DNA of 64,000 bases from Ignavibacteriota bacterium (GCA_016707525.1 JADJHP010000006.1:1-64000); one strand, 5' to 3'; counted from the first letter of the stretch, positions 9,655 to 19,381 are shown. Program-made: numbers and translations. Notes: generated by a model from the letters alone, not told the origin.

Positions 9655-11232
9655 ATGCCCGTGCGCGCTCTTTTCCGTTGTGCTCTTCTCATGCTCTTTG
9701 CATGCCCGTTGTTTGCACAAACCTTTCCCGCCGATGATCCGGTCATCAAGAAGATCTGGGTGGAGGCCATGGATTCCTCTGCCCTGCCCGTGCTTGCGCA
9801 TCAACTTCTGGATGTGGTCGGCCCCCGGCTCGTCGGAACAACGGGCATGCTCAAGGCACAACAATGGGCAATTGACAGATATGCGGGCTGGGGCATCCAG
9901 GCGAAGAATGAACAGTATGGCACCTGGCGTGGATGGGAGAGGGGCATTTCCCACATCGACCTGCTCGAACCCCGTGTCCGTTCCCTGGAGGGTACGATGC
10001 TGGCTTTCTCTCCCTCCACTCCGGAACAGGGGACCCAGGCAAGGCTTTCCATCATCCCTGACGTTCGCGATTCGGCGGGCTTCTTCACCTGGCTTCCCTC
10101 GGTGAAAGGGACGTTCGTGCTCCTCTCGGCCTGCCAGCCCACCGGGCGGCCGGACAAGGTGTGGGAGGAGTTCGCGACCAGGGACTCTTTCGATAGCTTG
10201 AAAGCATTGCGCAAAAGGATCGAGGAGAATTGGGATCTCCGGCTCAAGAGTCCGGGTGTCGGGACGGATTCCCTCATCCAGATCCTCGAGAAGGCGGGCG
10301 CCGCCGGGATCATCACATCGCAATGGAGTTCCGGATGGGGGACCTTCCGCATCTTCGATGTACGCACCAGGAAGATCCCCGCCGTGACACTTGCGCTGGA
10401 AGACTATTCGCTGCTGTACCGTCTCGCGGCCGCGGGCGACCATCCCCTCGTGCGGATCACTGCGTCCTCGCGAACCCTCGACACCCAACCGGCCAATAAC
10501 CTGATCGCCACGATGCCCGGTGCGGCGCGTGGCGGAGAATATGTGATCCTCTCCGCGCACTTCGATTCCTGGGACGGAGCATCGGGCGCCACGGACAACG
10601 GCACAGGCACGCTCATCATGATGGAAGCGATGCGTATCCTCCGGAAGGTCTACCCCCGGCCGCATCGCACGATCATCGCCGGCCATTGGGGGAGCGAGGA
10701 GCAGGGACTGAACGGGTCGCGCGCCTATGCTCTCGACCATCCGGAGGTCGTTGAAAAACTGCAGGCGCTGTTCAATCAGGACAACGGGACCGGCCGGATC
10801 ACATCGATGGGAGCCGCCGGCCTCCTCGATGCCGGAAGCCATCTGGCCCGGTGGTTGTCGCGCATCCCGGCCGAACTCACCCGCGATATCAAGGTGCAGT
10901 TCCCCGGCATGCCGGCGGGCGGGGGGACCGACAATGCATCCTTTGCCCCGGCCGGCGCTCCGGCCTTCGGCCTGGGTGCGACGAACTGGGATTACTTTTC
11001 GTACACGTGGCACACCAACCGCGATACGTACGATAAGCTGGTGTTCAGTGACCTGAAGAACAATGCAGCGCTGGTCGCATGCCTTGTCTATCTTGCTTCC
11101 GAGGACCCGGAATTCATCCCGCGCGAACGCCGCGTGATGCCGGACGACAGGAAGACCGGGGCACCGCAGGCATGGCCGGCGGGAACCGTGCCCAATCGCG
11201 ATGGCCGTCCGCGCGTACGAACACGCGAGTGA
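9655..11232 (+). CDS. Secreted M28 family zinc aminopeptidase-like protein
   Basis: The 525-residue protein has a clear signal peptide (ALFRCALLMLFACPLFAQ). A PA-type insertion lies in the middle. The M28 catalytic core shows its zinc ligands and catalytic residues: His-Asp in SAHFDSW, Asp in GATDNGTG, the Glu pair in GSEEQGLNGS, Asp in FNQDNGTG and the final His in YTWHTNRDTYDK. All five positions are kept, so activity is expected. M28 enzymes remove N-terminal residues from peptides or act as carboxypeptidases; substrate preference cannot be read here. It is divergent from the sensor kinase gene. A small zinc-ribbon gene follows 46 bases later. Confidence 0.85.
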   Translation: MPVRALFRCALLMLFACPLFAQTFPADDPVIKKIWVEAMDSSALPVLAHQLLDVVGPRLVGTTGMLKAQQWAIDRYAGWGIQAKNEQYGTWRGWERGISHIDLLEPRVRSLEGTMLAFSPSTPEQGTQARLSIIPDVRDSAGFFTWLPSVKGTFVLLSACQPTGRPDKVWEEFATRDSFDSLKALRKRIEENWDLRLKSPGVGTDSLIQILEKAGAAGIITSQWSSGWGTFRIFDVRTRKIPAVTLALEDYSLLYRLAAAGDHPLVRITASSRTLDTQPANNLIATMPGAARGGEYVILSAHFDSWDGASGATDNGTGTLIMMEAMRILRKVYPRPHRTIIAGHWGSEEQGLNGSRAYALDHPEVVEKLQALFNQDNGTGRITSMGAAGLLDAGSHLARWLSRIPAELTRDIKVQFPGMPAGGGTDNASFAPAGAPAFGLGATNWDYFSYTWHTNRDTYDKLVFSDLKNNAALVACLVYLASEDPEFIPRERRVMPDDRKTGAPQAWPAGTVPNRDGRPRVRTRE

Positions 11233-11278
11233 ACTTCTTACCAGACGACTTCATCCATCATCGACACAAGGAACATCC

Positions 11279-11485
11279 ATGCCTTCAGCACCTGCAACCT
11301 GCCTGAACTGTGGCCGGTCCGAAAATGATTTCCCTGTGCTCGTCCTCCGGCTTGCCGGCCACGAGACGCATATCTGTCCCCAGTGCCTTCCTGCATTGAT
11401 CCACCATCCGGATCGCATTACGGAGAAACTCATCGATGCCGGGTGGAACGGCACGGTGCCGCGTCCGACCGACCATAAGGCCTGA
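11279..11485 (+). CDS. Small zinc-ribbon protein
   Basis: This 68-residue protein has two CxxC pairs, CLNCG near the N-terminus and CPQC about 25 residues later, the spacing of a zinc ribbon. The rest is short and charged. The ATG is preceded by AAGGA. It lies between the M28 peptidase and the GH2 gene and may be co-transcribed with them. No precise family is recognised. Confidence 0.65.
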   Translation: MPSAPATCLNCGRSENDFPVLVLRLAGHETHICPQCLPALIHHPDRITEKLIDAGWNGTVPRPTDHKA

Positions 11486-11491
11486 TCACCC

Positions 11492-12508
11492 ATGCACGCA
11501 TCCCTCTCCTCCCTCTGCCTCCGCAGTATGCTGGGGTTGTTCATGTCATGCGCCGTGCTGCATGCAGCCGGGCCTCCACGTGACGAACGGATCGACCTGT
11601 CCGGGATCTGGCGGTTTCAAACCGACCCGAGCGATCGCGGGGTCGCGGAGCGATGGTTCTCCCGGACGCTCACCGATGGGCTCCGGTTGCCGGGATCCAT
11701 GGCGGAGCGGGGAAAGGGTGATGATATCCGGGTGAACACCGCCTGGACCGGTCTGATCGTCGATAGCAGCTGGTTCACGGACCCGGCGATGGCGCGGTTC
11801 CGCGAACCCGGGAAGGTCCTCGTTCCGTTCTGGCTCACGCCGCGCAAGCATTATGTCGGCGCGGCGTGGTATCAGCGTACGGTATCTATCCCGGGTGGGT
11901 GGCGCGGCCGGCGGATCATGCTCTCGCTCGAGCGGGCCCATTGGCACTCGCGTGTCTGGGTGGATACGACCTTTGCCGGGGAAGGCGCGAGTCTTGGTAC
12001 ACCGCATACGTTCGACCTGACCGCAGTCCTTGGACCGGGAACGCATGTCGTCACCGTACGGGTCGACAACCGGCTCGACCCGGTCGATGTAGGATCGAGC
12101 GCGCACAGCGTTACGGACCACACGCAGACCAACTGGAACGGCATCGTCGGCGCCATGACGCTCGCGGCCAGCCCTGCCACGGGGTTCGCGGACATCGCCG
12201 TCGTCCCGGATGCCGCCGCACGGTCCTTCCGATTCCGGATATCGGTCGTCAGGGGCAACGACGCATCCACCCCGGCGCGTGTCAGCGTCAGTGCAGCGTG
12301 TCGGACCGGGAACGGCAGCATGTGGTTCCCGTCCGCTCGTATCCGGTCACAGCCAACTCCGACACATCGGTCGTGGAGATCGACTATCCGCTTGGCGATG
12401 GTGCACTCCTGTGGGATGAGTTCTCGCCCGCGCTCTACGCGCTCACGGTCATCCTTCAGGACAAGAACGGGCATGAGCTGGACAGGCGTATCGTGCGCAG
12501 CGGTGTGA
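11492..12508 (+). CDS. GH2 glycoside hydrolase, N-terminal part (frameshifted)
   Basis: Residues 1-25 form a signal peptide (LGLFMSCAVLHAAG). The jelly-roll sugar-binding domain of family GH2 follows: IDLSGIWRFQTDP, WYQRTVSIPGGW, WVDTTFAGEG and TQTNWNGIVGAM. Meaningful reading ends at about 12298, where the coding signal moves to another frame. The remaining codons to 12508 are an out-of-frame tail. One missing base near 12298 restores the joined reading SVSAA-VSDRERQH. The complete protein would be about 956 residues. The intact domain content on both sides argues for a sequencing error or a very recent mutation. Confidence 0.75.
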   Translation: MHASLSSLCLRSMLGLFMSCAVLHAAGPPRDERIDLSGIWRFQTDPSDRGVAERWFSRTLTDGLRLPGSMAERGKGDDIRVNTAWTGLIVDSSWFTDPAMARFREPGKVLVPFWLTPRKHYVGAAWYQRTVSIPGGWRGRRIMLSLERAHWHSRVWVDTTFAGEGASLGTPHTFDLTAVLGPGTHVVTVRVDNRLDPVDVGSSAHSVTDHTQTNWNGIVGAMTLAASPATGFADIAVVPDAAARSFRFRISVVRGNDASTPARVSVSAACRTGNGSMWFPSARIRSQPTPTHRSWRSTIRLAMVHSCGMSSRPRSTRSRSSFRTRTGMSWTGVSCAAV

Positions 12509-14361
12509 GAGAATTCGTGGCGAAGGGGACGCAGTTCAGTGTGAACGGCCGCCCGGTCATGCTGCGTGGAACCCTCGAGTCCGCGATCTTTCCCCGGACG
12601 GGCTATCCGCCCACCGATGTCGAGTCATGGCGGAGGATCTACCGCCAATGCCGTGCGTTCGGGCTGAACCACATCCGCTTCCATTCGTGGTGCCCGCCGG
12701 AGGCCGCGTTTGCCGCCGCTGATGAGATCGGGATCTATCTGCACGTCGAGGCGGGGATGTGGGCCGCCGTCGGCAATGGGAAGCCATTGGATGCATGGCT
12801 CTATGCCGAATCGGAGCGCATCATCCGTTCGTACGGACATCATCCTTCGTTCTGCATGCTTGCCGCAGGGAATGAACCGGCTGGCGAACATCAGGAGCGT
12901 TACCTCGGCGATCTTGTGGAACACCTGAAGTCGCATTTCCCGGGGAGGCTGTATACCGGTTCGGCCGGATGGTCGGCGCTGCCGGAGAACCAGTACCACG
13001 TGTACTATGGCCCGCGGCTCCAGATGTGGGGTGCAGGATTGAAGAGCATCATCAACGGCCAGCCCCCGCAGACGGCCGCCGACTATCGCACCGATGTCGC
13101 CCGATTCACCGTTCCCATCATCAGTCATGAGGTCGGACAGTGGTGCGTGTATCCCGATCTCGATGAGATCAGGAAGTACACCGGGGTGTTGCGTGCCGGC
13201 AATCTTGAGATCGTCCGGACGACGCTGGGGGACCATCATCTGGGCCACCTTGCGCACGATCTTCTCATGGCTTCGGGACGGCTTCAAACGTTGTGTTACA
13301 AGGCCGACATCGAGGCGTTGCTTCGCACGCCGGCATTGGGGGGGTTCCATCTTCTGGACCTTCATGATTTCCCCGGGCAGGGGACGGCGGTGGTCGGTGT
13401 CTTGAATGCGTTCTGGGAGCCCAAGGGGTACGTCGGCGCCGATGAATACCGGAGATTCTGCAACAGCACCGTTCCGCTTGCGCGACTGCCGAAGCTGACA
13501 TTCACGGATGCCGAAACGTTGCACGCGGCCATCGACGTGTCGCATTACGGCCCATCTGCATTCCGGGGGGCGAGGCCGCGCTGGCGGCTTGTGAACAGCA
13601 AGGGTGATCTGCAACGGAGCGGCGTCCTCGGTCCGTGCGACATCCCGACCGGAACGCTGACGACCGTTGGATCGATCAGTGTGCCGTTCGGCCGCACCCG
13701 TGTGCCGCAACAACTGACCCTCTCTGTGCGCGTGGGAGAATTCGAGAATCGTTGGGACATCTGGGTCTATTCGGAACGTGTGCCCGCGGTGGACGATCGC
13801 CAGATCCGCGTGGCAACGTTTCTGACCCCTCCACTGCTCGACAGTCTTGAGCAGGGAGCCCGCGTCCTGCTGGTCGCGCCTCCGGATACAGGCAATGCTC
13901 CCGGGACCGATCCGATCGAGGTGGGATTCTCTCCCATCTTCTGGAACACTGCCTGGACGCAGGGGCAGGCGCCGCACACGTTGGGGATACTCTGCGATCC
14001 CCGCCATCCTGCATTACGCTCGTTCCCGACAGGATCCTCATCGGATTGGCAATGGTGGGATGCGATCCACAATGCCCGCGCAATCCGTCTTCCTCAGCGC
14101 GACCCGGCTGTTGTTCCCATCGTCCGCCTGATCGATGACTGGAACCGCAACAGGCCGCTTGCGCTGGTGGCGGAGTTCCGTGTCGGCCGGGGACGGCTGT
14201 TCGTCAGCGGCATCGATCTGACGGGGGATCGGCCTCTCCCTCCTTCACTCGCCTGGCTCCGGCATAGCATGCTGGCGTATTTTTCGAACAGTGCAGCCGC
14301 TCCACAAGTGGCGCTCTCGAGGTCTGAAGTGGCCGCACTATTTCCGGGATGTGTTCGCTGA
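12298..14361 (+). CDS. GH2 glycoside hydrolase, catalytic part
   Basis: This is the continuation of the preceding frame: the immunoglobulin-like domain, then the TIM barrel. The catalytic acid/base is in LAAGNEPAG and the nucleophile Glu in IISHEVGQW. RGTLESAIFPRTGYP and NHIRFHSWCPPEAAF mark the barrel start as in beta-galactosidases and glucuronidases. The C-terminal ~300 residues are accessory beta-domains. A secreted exo-glycosidase is expected; the sugar specificity is not readable. It needs the upstream fragment, because this frame lacks a proper start and signal peptide. Confidence 0.8.
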   Translation: MSDRERQHVVPVRSYPVTANSDTSVVEIDYPLGDGALLWDEFSPALYALTVILQDKNGHELDRRIVRSGVREFVAKGTQFSVNGRPVMLRGTLESAIFPRTGYPPTDVESWRRIYRQCRAFGLNHIRFHSWCPPEAAFAAADEIGIYLHVEAGMWAAVGNGKPLDAWLYAESERIIRSYGHHPSFCMLAAGNEPAGEHQERYLGDLVEHLKSHFPGRLYTGSAGWSALPENQYHVYYGPRLQMWGAGLKSIINGQPPQTAADYRTDVARFTVPIISHEVGQWCVYPDLDEIRKYTGVLRAGNLEIVRTTLGDHHLGHLAHDLLMASGRLQTLCYKADIEALLRTPALGGFHLLDLHDFPGQGTAVVGVLNAFWEPKGYVGADEYRRFCNSTVPLARLPKLTFTDAETLHAAIDVSHYGPSAFRGARPRWRLVNSKGDLQRSGVLGPCDIPTGTLTTVGSISVPFGRTRVPQQLTLSVRVGEFENRWDIWVYSERVPAVDDRQIRVATFLTPPLLDSLEQGARVLLVAPPDTGNAPGTDPIEVGFSPIFWNTAWTQGQAPHTLGILCDPRHPALRSFPTGSSSDWQWWDAIHNARAIRLPQRDPAVVPIVRLIDDWNRNRPLALVAEFRVGRGRLFVSGIDLTGDRPLPPSLAWLRHSMLAYFSNSAAAPQVALSRSEVAALFPGCVR

Positions 14362-14442
14362 CAGGTGCGCTGACAGGTGCCGCGCGGTAAGTGGCAAGAG
14401 TGGTGTGGATTTTCTATCTTCCATGCAACGATCGGAGGGGGT

Positions 14443-16848
14443 GTGGAGAAGTACCTTCCCGGGGGGCCCCAGTCACCAGGGCTCCTCTCTCGCAGAAATC
14501 TCTACGTCGCGGTCATCATGGGCGGATTGGGGCTGCTCACCATCCTGCTCGGACTGCACTTCCGCATTCCCGCCACAAGGATCCTCACCGATCCGCGTGA
14601 GATCTTTGTCACGATCGGTGCCGCCCTGACCGGACCTGTCGGCGGGTCGATCGTCGGAGCCATGTCCAGCCTTGCTGACGATCCGGCCCTGCGCGTGTAC
14701 ATCCTCACATCGCACCTCGTTGGCTGTCTGTGGATCGGTTGGACCTACGGGCGGTTCGTCTACCCACGGCGCCACATCGTCAGCTATCTCCTTGCCTGGA
14801 ACATCGTCCTCTTCGTCTATTATTATGCGTGTGCGCTGCCGTCACTGCTCACCGTCTGGTTCTTCTATCCGGATATCTTCCTGCGGGCCTTTCCTGTCGA
14901 GACGACTCTGTCGGGTGCGATATGGGCGATGTATGATGGTTTTCTTATGGAGTACGGCCTCACGGCACTGACCACAACGGTGGTGTTCCTGGTCTTGCCC
15001 GAGGTCTTCCGGCGTCCGCTCTGGTCCTACCATGCCCGGCAGCCGCTGCCGCCGACGGAAACCGGCCATGAGGTGCGCCGGATCCTGGGCCTCCGTCTCA
15101 CCATCTGGTTCGTCCTCTTCTCGCTGCTCCCCCTTGCCATCGCTGCGCTCTTCGTGCGGGGCAATCTTCGCACGATGCTCATGGAACAACGCGCGCTCGG
15201 GGAAATGGAGTTGGTCCGGCATTGCACGCGCGCGTTCCCCACGGATAGTGCCGGGATCGATGCATGGGACCTGCCGCAGTCCCTCATGGTGCCCGATACG
15301 GCATGGGCCGTGCTGGACACCAGCGACCGGTGCGTGTCCGCGGGCGACCGTTCGCGGATCCACCGACCGGCAAGCGAGCACCTGGCCGTGACCGTCCTCT
15401 GGGAGACACGCACAAAGGATGAGGGCTTCATCGAAGATGTGAGTACCGATCGCCTCGTGCTGTACAAACAGATCCCCGGCCGGCCGCTCCGCTTCGTCCT
15501 GGTGCGGTCGATCGATGACACCTATGCGGCCATCCGTGCGTTCGAGCAGGTGTCCGTGAGCCGGTTCGCAGCGGTCCTCGCGGTCATCACCGTGATCGCC
15601 GGCGTCGCCATATGGCTGATCATCGGTGCGCCGATGCGTACACTCGCGCTTGCGGTGCAGAGGTTCGGCAGGGGCGACAGGAATGTGCGCGTCGACACCC
15701 GCTTCATGACGGATGAGATCCAGATCCTCGGCCGGTCGATCAATGAGATGACCGAGAATATCGGCATCCTGCACGCCGGGCTCGAGCAGGAGATCCGGGA
15801 ACGCCGGACCGCGGAGCACGCGTTGCGGGCGAGCGAGCACAAATTCCATCAGATGGCAGAGCTGCTCCCTCAGCCGGTCTTCGAGGCCGACGTCAACGGC
15901 CGCATCACCTTTGCCAACCGCTCCTCGTACACGACATTCGGCTACGGACCCGAGCATCTCTCTGCCGGGATCACGCTCTTCGATGTGGTTTCCCCGGATG
16001 AACAGGAACGCGCCCGCGTGAACTTCCACCGGGTGGTCAACGGTGAACAACAAGCGGGTGTGGAGTACATGATGCGCCGCGTCGATGGTGTCGTCTTCCC
16101 CGCTCTCGTCCATACGGGCGTTGTTCAGGGCGAGCATGGTCCCATCGGCCTCCGCGGGATCGTCGTGGATATCACGGAGCAGAAGCGCGTTGCCGAGGTG
16201 CTTCAGCGGGCACTCGATGAGAAAGAGGTCCTCCTCAAGGAGGTCCACCACCGCGTCAAGAACAACCTGCAGATCATCTCGAGCCTCCTCAGCCTGCAGG
16301 CGGATGCGCTCAACGATCCCCGCGACCACGCCCTCTTCAAGGAGAGTGAAGGGCGCGTCCGCTCCATGGCACTCATCCATGAACGTCTGTACAAATCCGC
16401 CGATCTCGCACGCGTGGACTTCCGCGAGTACGTGGATTCGCTGGTCACGACCCTCTTCTTCTCGTATCAACGGTCCGGCGTGAACCCGGTGGTGGATATC
16501 TGTGATGCACGGCTACCGTTGGATACGGCGATCCCCTGCGGATTGATCATCAATGAACTGGTGAGCAATGCGCTGAAGCATGCATTCCCCGACGGCCGTA
16601 CGGGGAGCGTGGCGATCGGGATGCAGGATATGGGGAATGGTACGCTGCGTCTCGAGGTCCGCGACGATGGGATCGGCCTGCAGGAAGATCTCGAGCCCGA
16701 TACCGCGAAGACCCTCGGGCTGAACCTGGTGAGTATCCTCACCCGCCAACTCCAGGGGGTCTTGAAGGTTGAACGCGACGGCGGCAGCCGTTTTTCCATC
16801 ACGTTCGTGAGCCTGGTCGATACACCCGTCATCAGCGACAGGGGCTGA
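14443..16848 (+). CDS. Membrane sensor histidine kinase, LytS-type 5TM-HAMP-PAS-HisKA_2
   Basis: The ~801-residue protein begins with a five- to six-helix membrane domain of the 5TMR-LYT type, with GAALTGPVGGSIVGAMSSLAD typical of that fold. An extracytoplasmic segment flanked by helices near 225 and 395 comes next. Then come HAMP, PAS (HKFHQMAELLPQPVFEADVN), HisKA_2 with the phospho-acceptor in LLKEVHHRVKNNLQI, and HATPase_c with NELVSNALKHAF and RDDGIGL. I prefer the GTG at 14443 because GGAGGGG precedes it; an in-frame GTG at 14377 gives a 22-residue extension. The signal sensed is unknown. No response regulator is adjacent, so it is an orphan kinase. Confidence 0.85.
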   Translation: MEKYLPGGPQSPGLLSRRNLYVAVIMGGLGLLTILLGLHFRIPATRILTDPREIFVTIGAALTGPVGGSIVGAMSSLADDPALRVYILTSHLVGCLWIGWTYGRFVYPRRHIVSYLLAWNIVLFVYYYACALPSLLTVWFFYPDIFLRAFPVETTLSGAIWAMYDGFLMEYGLTALTTTVVFLVLPEVFRRPLWSYHARQPLPPTETGHEVRRILGLRLTIWFVLFSLLPLAIAALFVRGNLRTMLMEQRALGEMELVRHCTRAFPTDSAGIDAWDLPQSLMVPDTAWAVLDTSDRCVSAGDRSRIHRPASEHLAVTVLWETRTKDEGFIEDVSTDRLVLYKQIPGRPLRFVLVRSIDDTYAAIRAFEQVSVSRFAAVLAVITVIAGVAIWLIIGAPMRTLALAVQRFGRGDRNVRVDTRFMTDEIQILGRSINEMTENIGILHAGLEQEIRERRTAEHALRASEHKFHQMAELLPQPVFEADVNGRITFANRSSYTTFGYGPEHLSAGITLFDVVSPDEQERARVNFHRVVNGEQQAGVEYMMRRVDGVVFPALVHTGVVQGEHGPIGLRGIVVDITEQKRVAEVLQRALDEKEVLLKEVHHRVKNNLQIISSLLSLQADALNDPRDHALFKESEGRVRSMALIHERLYKSADLARVDFREYVDSLVTTLFFSYQRSGVNPVVDICDARLPLDTAIPCGLIINELVSNALKHAFPDGRTGSVAIGMQDMGNGTLRLEVRDDGIGLQEDLEPDTAKTLGLNLVSILTRQLQGVLKVERDGGSRFSITFVSLVDTPVISDRG

Positions 16849-16871
16849 CCAGCCAGAGAAAGGGTCTGTGC

Positions 16872-17198
16872 ATGGGGTATGTTCTTCTGTTCATTGCCGT
16901 TCTGCTGAACACCGCGGCGAATCTGCTGTTCAAACACGCCGCTGCGTTACCGGAGTGGACCAAGCAGAAGGGGGGGCTCTTCCTGCTTGCCCTGGCACTC
17001 GGTCTGGGGAACACCCTCCTCTATATTAAGGCCCTTGAGAAGCTCGATCTGGGGATCGCGTACCCCCTGTTGAGCGCGAGCAGTATCGTCCTGCTCGCGG
17101 GCCTTTCTGTTCTCTTCTTCAAGGAAGCCCTCTCGCTCCAGAAGATCCTCGCGTTGTGCACCATCTGCGTCGGGATGTTGATGCTCTGGCGGGCCTGA
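16872..17198 (+). CDS. SMR/EamA-like four-helix membrane protein
   Basis: The 108-residue protein has four hydrophobic helices, the size and fold of the small multidrug resistance family. YIKALEKLDLGIAYPL is the typical loop-helix 3 start, and the ending ICVGMLMLW fits helix 4. The essential membrane Glu of EmrE (position 14) is replaced: helix 1 reads AVLLNTAANLLFKHA, with Asn or Thr there. It is therefore unlikely to be a proton-coupled drug pump. It is closer in type to ArnE/ArnF-like subunits that flip polyprenyl-linked sugars. The start lies 24 bases after the sensor kinase stop. Confidence 0.75.
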   Translation: MGYVLLFIAVLLNTAANLLFKHAAALPEWTKQKGGLFLLALALGLGNTLLYIKALEKLDLGIAYPLLSASSIVLLAGLSVLFFKEALSLQKILALCTICVGMLMLWRA

Positions 17199-17267
17199 CC
17201 GGGTCCCGCACCTCCGGACCCCGGCATCCTGCCATTGATTCCTGCATTATATAACGTATCTTTAAGT

Positions 17268-18464
17268 ATGGATCACCATCTTATCCGCGAAAAAGCGGCC
17301 CAGGCTTCCTCCCTTGTGCCGGGAACCGGGGCTGATTGTTGGATCACGTACGTCCGTGAGTCATCACTCAATGGCGACCCGATCCTTCCGTACATCGTAG
17401 GGTGTGACCTCACCTGGCACAGCGCGTTTCTGTTCGGCGCCGACGGTTCGCGGGTCGCCATCGTCGGGCGGTACGACCGTCAGATGGTCGTGGATACCGG
17501 GGCGTACGACCGGGTTGAGGTCTATGACACCGGAGTGCGTGCCCCCCTTCTTGCCGAGCTACGCCGGCTTGCGCCCCGGCGGGTGGCGTTGAACTTCTCG
17601 GTGGATTCCGAGATCTGTGACGGACTCACGCATGGGATGTATCTGGACCTCGTCGATATCTTCCGCATGGCGGAATGCGCGGGAGAGATCGTCGGCGCTG
17701 AACCGATCATCGCGGCGTTACGGCAACGCAAGACCGGTGTGGAGATCGCGCGCATGAAGGAGGCGATCCGCCACACCCTCGAGATCTTCGCACTCACATC
17801 CGGACAGATCCGCCCCGGGGCCACCGAGGCGGGGATCGCATCGTTCGTCCAGGCGGAAGTGGAGCGGCGCGGGCTCGGCTTTGCATGGGACCGCGGCACA
17901 TGTCCGTCGGTCTTCACCGGGCCCGACACGGCCGGCGCTCATTATGGCCCTACCGGACGGCAGGTGCAGCCGGGGCATGTGGTCAATATGGACTTTGGTG
18001 TTCGCGTCGATGGATACGTCTCCGATATTCAGCGCTCCTGGTACGTCCTGCGCGAAGGGGAGACATCTCCTCCGCAGGCTGTGCAGCACGGGTTCGCCAC
18101 GATCCGCGCATCCATCGAGGCAGCGCGGAACGAGATCCGGCCAGGCGCACAAGGGGTGAACGCAGATGCCGCCGCGCGCGCCGTTCTTGCGACCGCGGGG
18201 TTCGCGGAGTTCCCGCATGGCCTCGGCCACCAGGTGGGACGTATGGCGCATGATGGACTGGCGTTGCTTGGCCCGCCCTGGGAGAAATACGGAAAGAAGC
18301 CGTTCGTGCCGCTTGAGGAGGGGATGGTGTTCACGATCGAACCGCGCCTGACCGTTCCGGGCCATGGCGTAGTGACGATCGAAGAGATGGTGGTGGTGAC
18401 GGCCAGCGGGGCCGAGTATCTCTCGGACCCGCAAACGGAACTCCATGTGCTTCCCGGGTGGTAA
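17268..18464 (+). CDS. M24 family X-Pro aminopeptidase/dipeptidase
   Basis: The 398-residue protein has an N-terminal creatinase-like domain (about 1-150) and a pita-bread catalytic domain. The five metal ligands are visible: Asp in NMDFGVRVDGY, Asp in VSDIQRSWY, His in FPHGLGHQVG, Glu in FTIEPRL and Glu in TIEEMVV. M24 enzymes of this type cut bonds next to proline. It has no signal peptide, so it acts on peptides in the cytoplasm. Its stop lies 10 bases before the activase gene. The operon suggests it releases proline or hydroxyproline for the dehydratase downstream. Confidence 0.85.
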   Translation: MDHHLIREKAAQASSLVPGTGADCWITYVRESSLNGDPILPYIVGCDLTWHSAFLFGADGSRVAIVGRYDRQMVVDTGAYDRVEVYDTGVRAPLLAELRRLAPRRVALNFSVDSEICDGLTHGMYLDLVDIFRMAECAGEIVGAEPIIAALRQRKTGVEIARMKEAIRHTLEIFALTSGQIRPGATEAGIASFVQAEVERRGLGFAWDRGTCPSVFTGPDTAGAHYGPTGRQVQPGHVVNMDFGVRVDGYVSDIQRSWYVLREGETSPPQAVQHGFATIRASIEAARNEIRPGAQGVNADAAARAVLATAGFAEFPHGLGHQVGRMAHDGLALLGPPWEKYGKKPFVPLEEGMVFTIEPRLTVPGHGVVTIEEMVVVTASGAEYLSDPQTELHVLPGW

Positions 18465-18474
18465 GCAGGTCGCA

Positions 18475-19377
18475 ATGACAGGGACGATCTTCAATATCAT
18501 GCGGTTCGCGGTGAACGACGGCCCGGGCATACGGACGACGGTCTTCTTCAAGGGATGTCCGCTTGCGTGCACCTGGTGCCACAATCCGGAGGGATTGAAC
18601 CGCGCGCATGAAGTGGCCTACCGGACCGAACGGTGTGCCCATTGTGGTGCGTGCATCGAGGCATGTCCGGAACACGCGCTCTCGGAGGCATCGGGTGGTG
18701 TGCAGCGTGCGCAGGATCTCTGCGTGGCGTGCGGCACATGTGCCGGAGCCTGTGTCACCGGTGCACGCGAATTGATGGGCCGGGAGATCACGGTCGCAGA
18801 ACTCCTGACGGAAGTCCTGAAAGACCGCGTGTTCTACGATGAATCGGGAGGCGGCGTCACATTCTCCGGCGGTGAACCGCTGCTTCAATATGAGTTCCTG
18901 ACCGGGGCGCTGGCGGCGTGCAGGAAAGCGGACCTGCGGACGGCCGTGGAGACCACGGGATTCGCGGCATGGGAAAAGGTCCATGCCCTGGTCCCACTGA
19001 CGGACCTCTTTCTGTACGATGTGAAGTTGATGGATGCGGAGCGGCATCGGCAGTTCACCGGTGTCTCGAATGTACGTATCCTGGAGAACCTGCGGGACCT
19101 CGCCGCGACCAGTGCCCGGGTGACCGTACGCGTGCCGCTGGTCCCGGGCGTGAATGACGACGAAGAGAATATCCGTGCGATAGCACGGTACGTTGCGGAC
19201 CTGGGGACGGTGTCGTCGATCCATCTCCTGCCATTCCATGCCGGAGCCTCCGGCAAGTATCATGCGCTGGGGATGGCGTATGCGATGGAGGGCATGCGGT
19301 CGCCCGCACAGGACCGGGTACAGACACTTGCATCATTGATCACAGCGCACGGTGTTGCCGTGCACATCGGAGGATGA
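18475..19377 (+). CDS. Glycyl-radical enzyme activase (radical SAM)
   Basis: The 300-residue protein has the radical SAM cluster CPLACTWC (CxxxCxxC, about residues 28-35). An inserted ferredoxin-like domain with two further 4Fe-4S motifs follows (CAHCGACIEAC and CVACGTCAGAC). GGVTFSGGEPLLQ is the SAM-binding GGE motif. These insert-bearing activases serve dehydratase-type glycyl-radical enzymes: they take a hydrogen atom from the glycine of the partner using 5'-deoxyadenosyl radical. The gene ends five bases before the start of the glycyl-radical enzyme, which is evidently its substrate. An ATG at 18445 would overlap the M24 gene; 18475 fits operon spacing better. Confidence 0.88.
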   Translation: MTGTIFNIMRFAVNDGPGIRTTVFFKGCPLACTWCHNPEGLNRAHEVAYRTERCAHCGACIEACPEHALSEASGGVQRAQDLCVACGTCAGACVTGARELMGREITVAELLTEVLKDRVFYDESGGGVTFSGGEPLLQYEFLTGALAACRKADLRTAVETTGFAAWEKVHALVPLTDLFLYDVKLMDAERHRQFTGVSNVRILENLRDLAATSARVTVRVPLVPGVNDDEENIRAIARYVADLGTVSSIHLLPFHAGASGKYHALGMAYAMEGMRSPAQDRVQTLASLITAHGVAVHIGG

Positions 19378-19381
19378 AGCC

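Noticed and set aside
14842..16470. Minus-strand open frame opposite the second sensor kinase
   Set aside because: The plus strand encodes full HAMP, PAS, HisKA_2 and HATPase motifs; the antisense reading has none.
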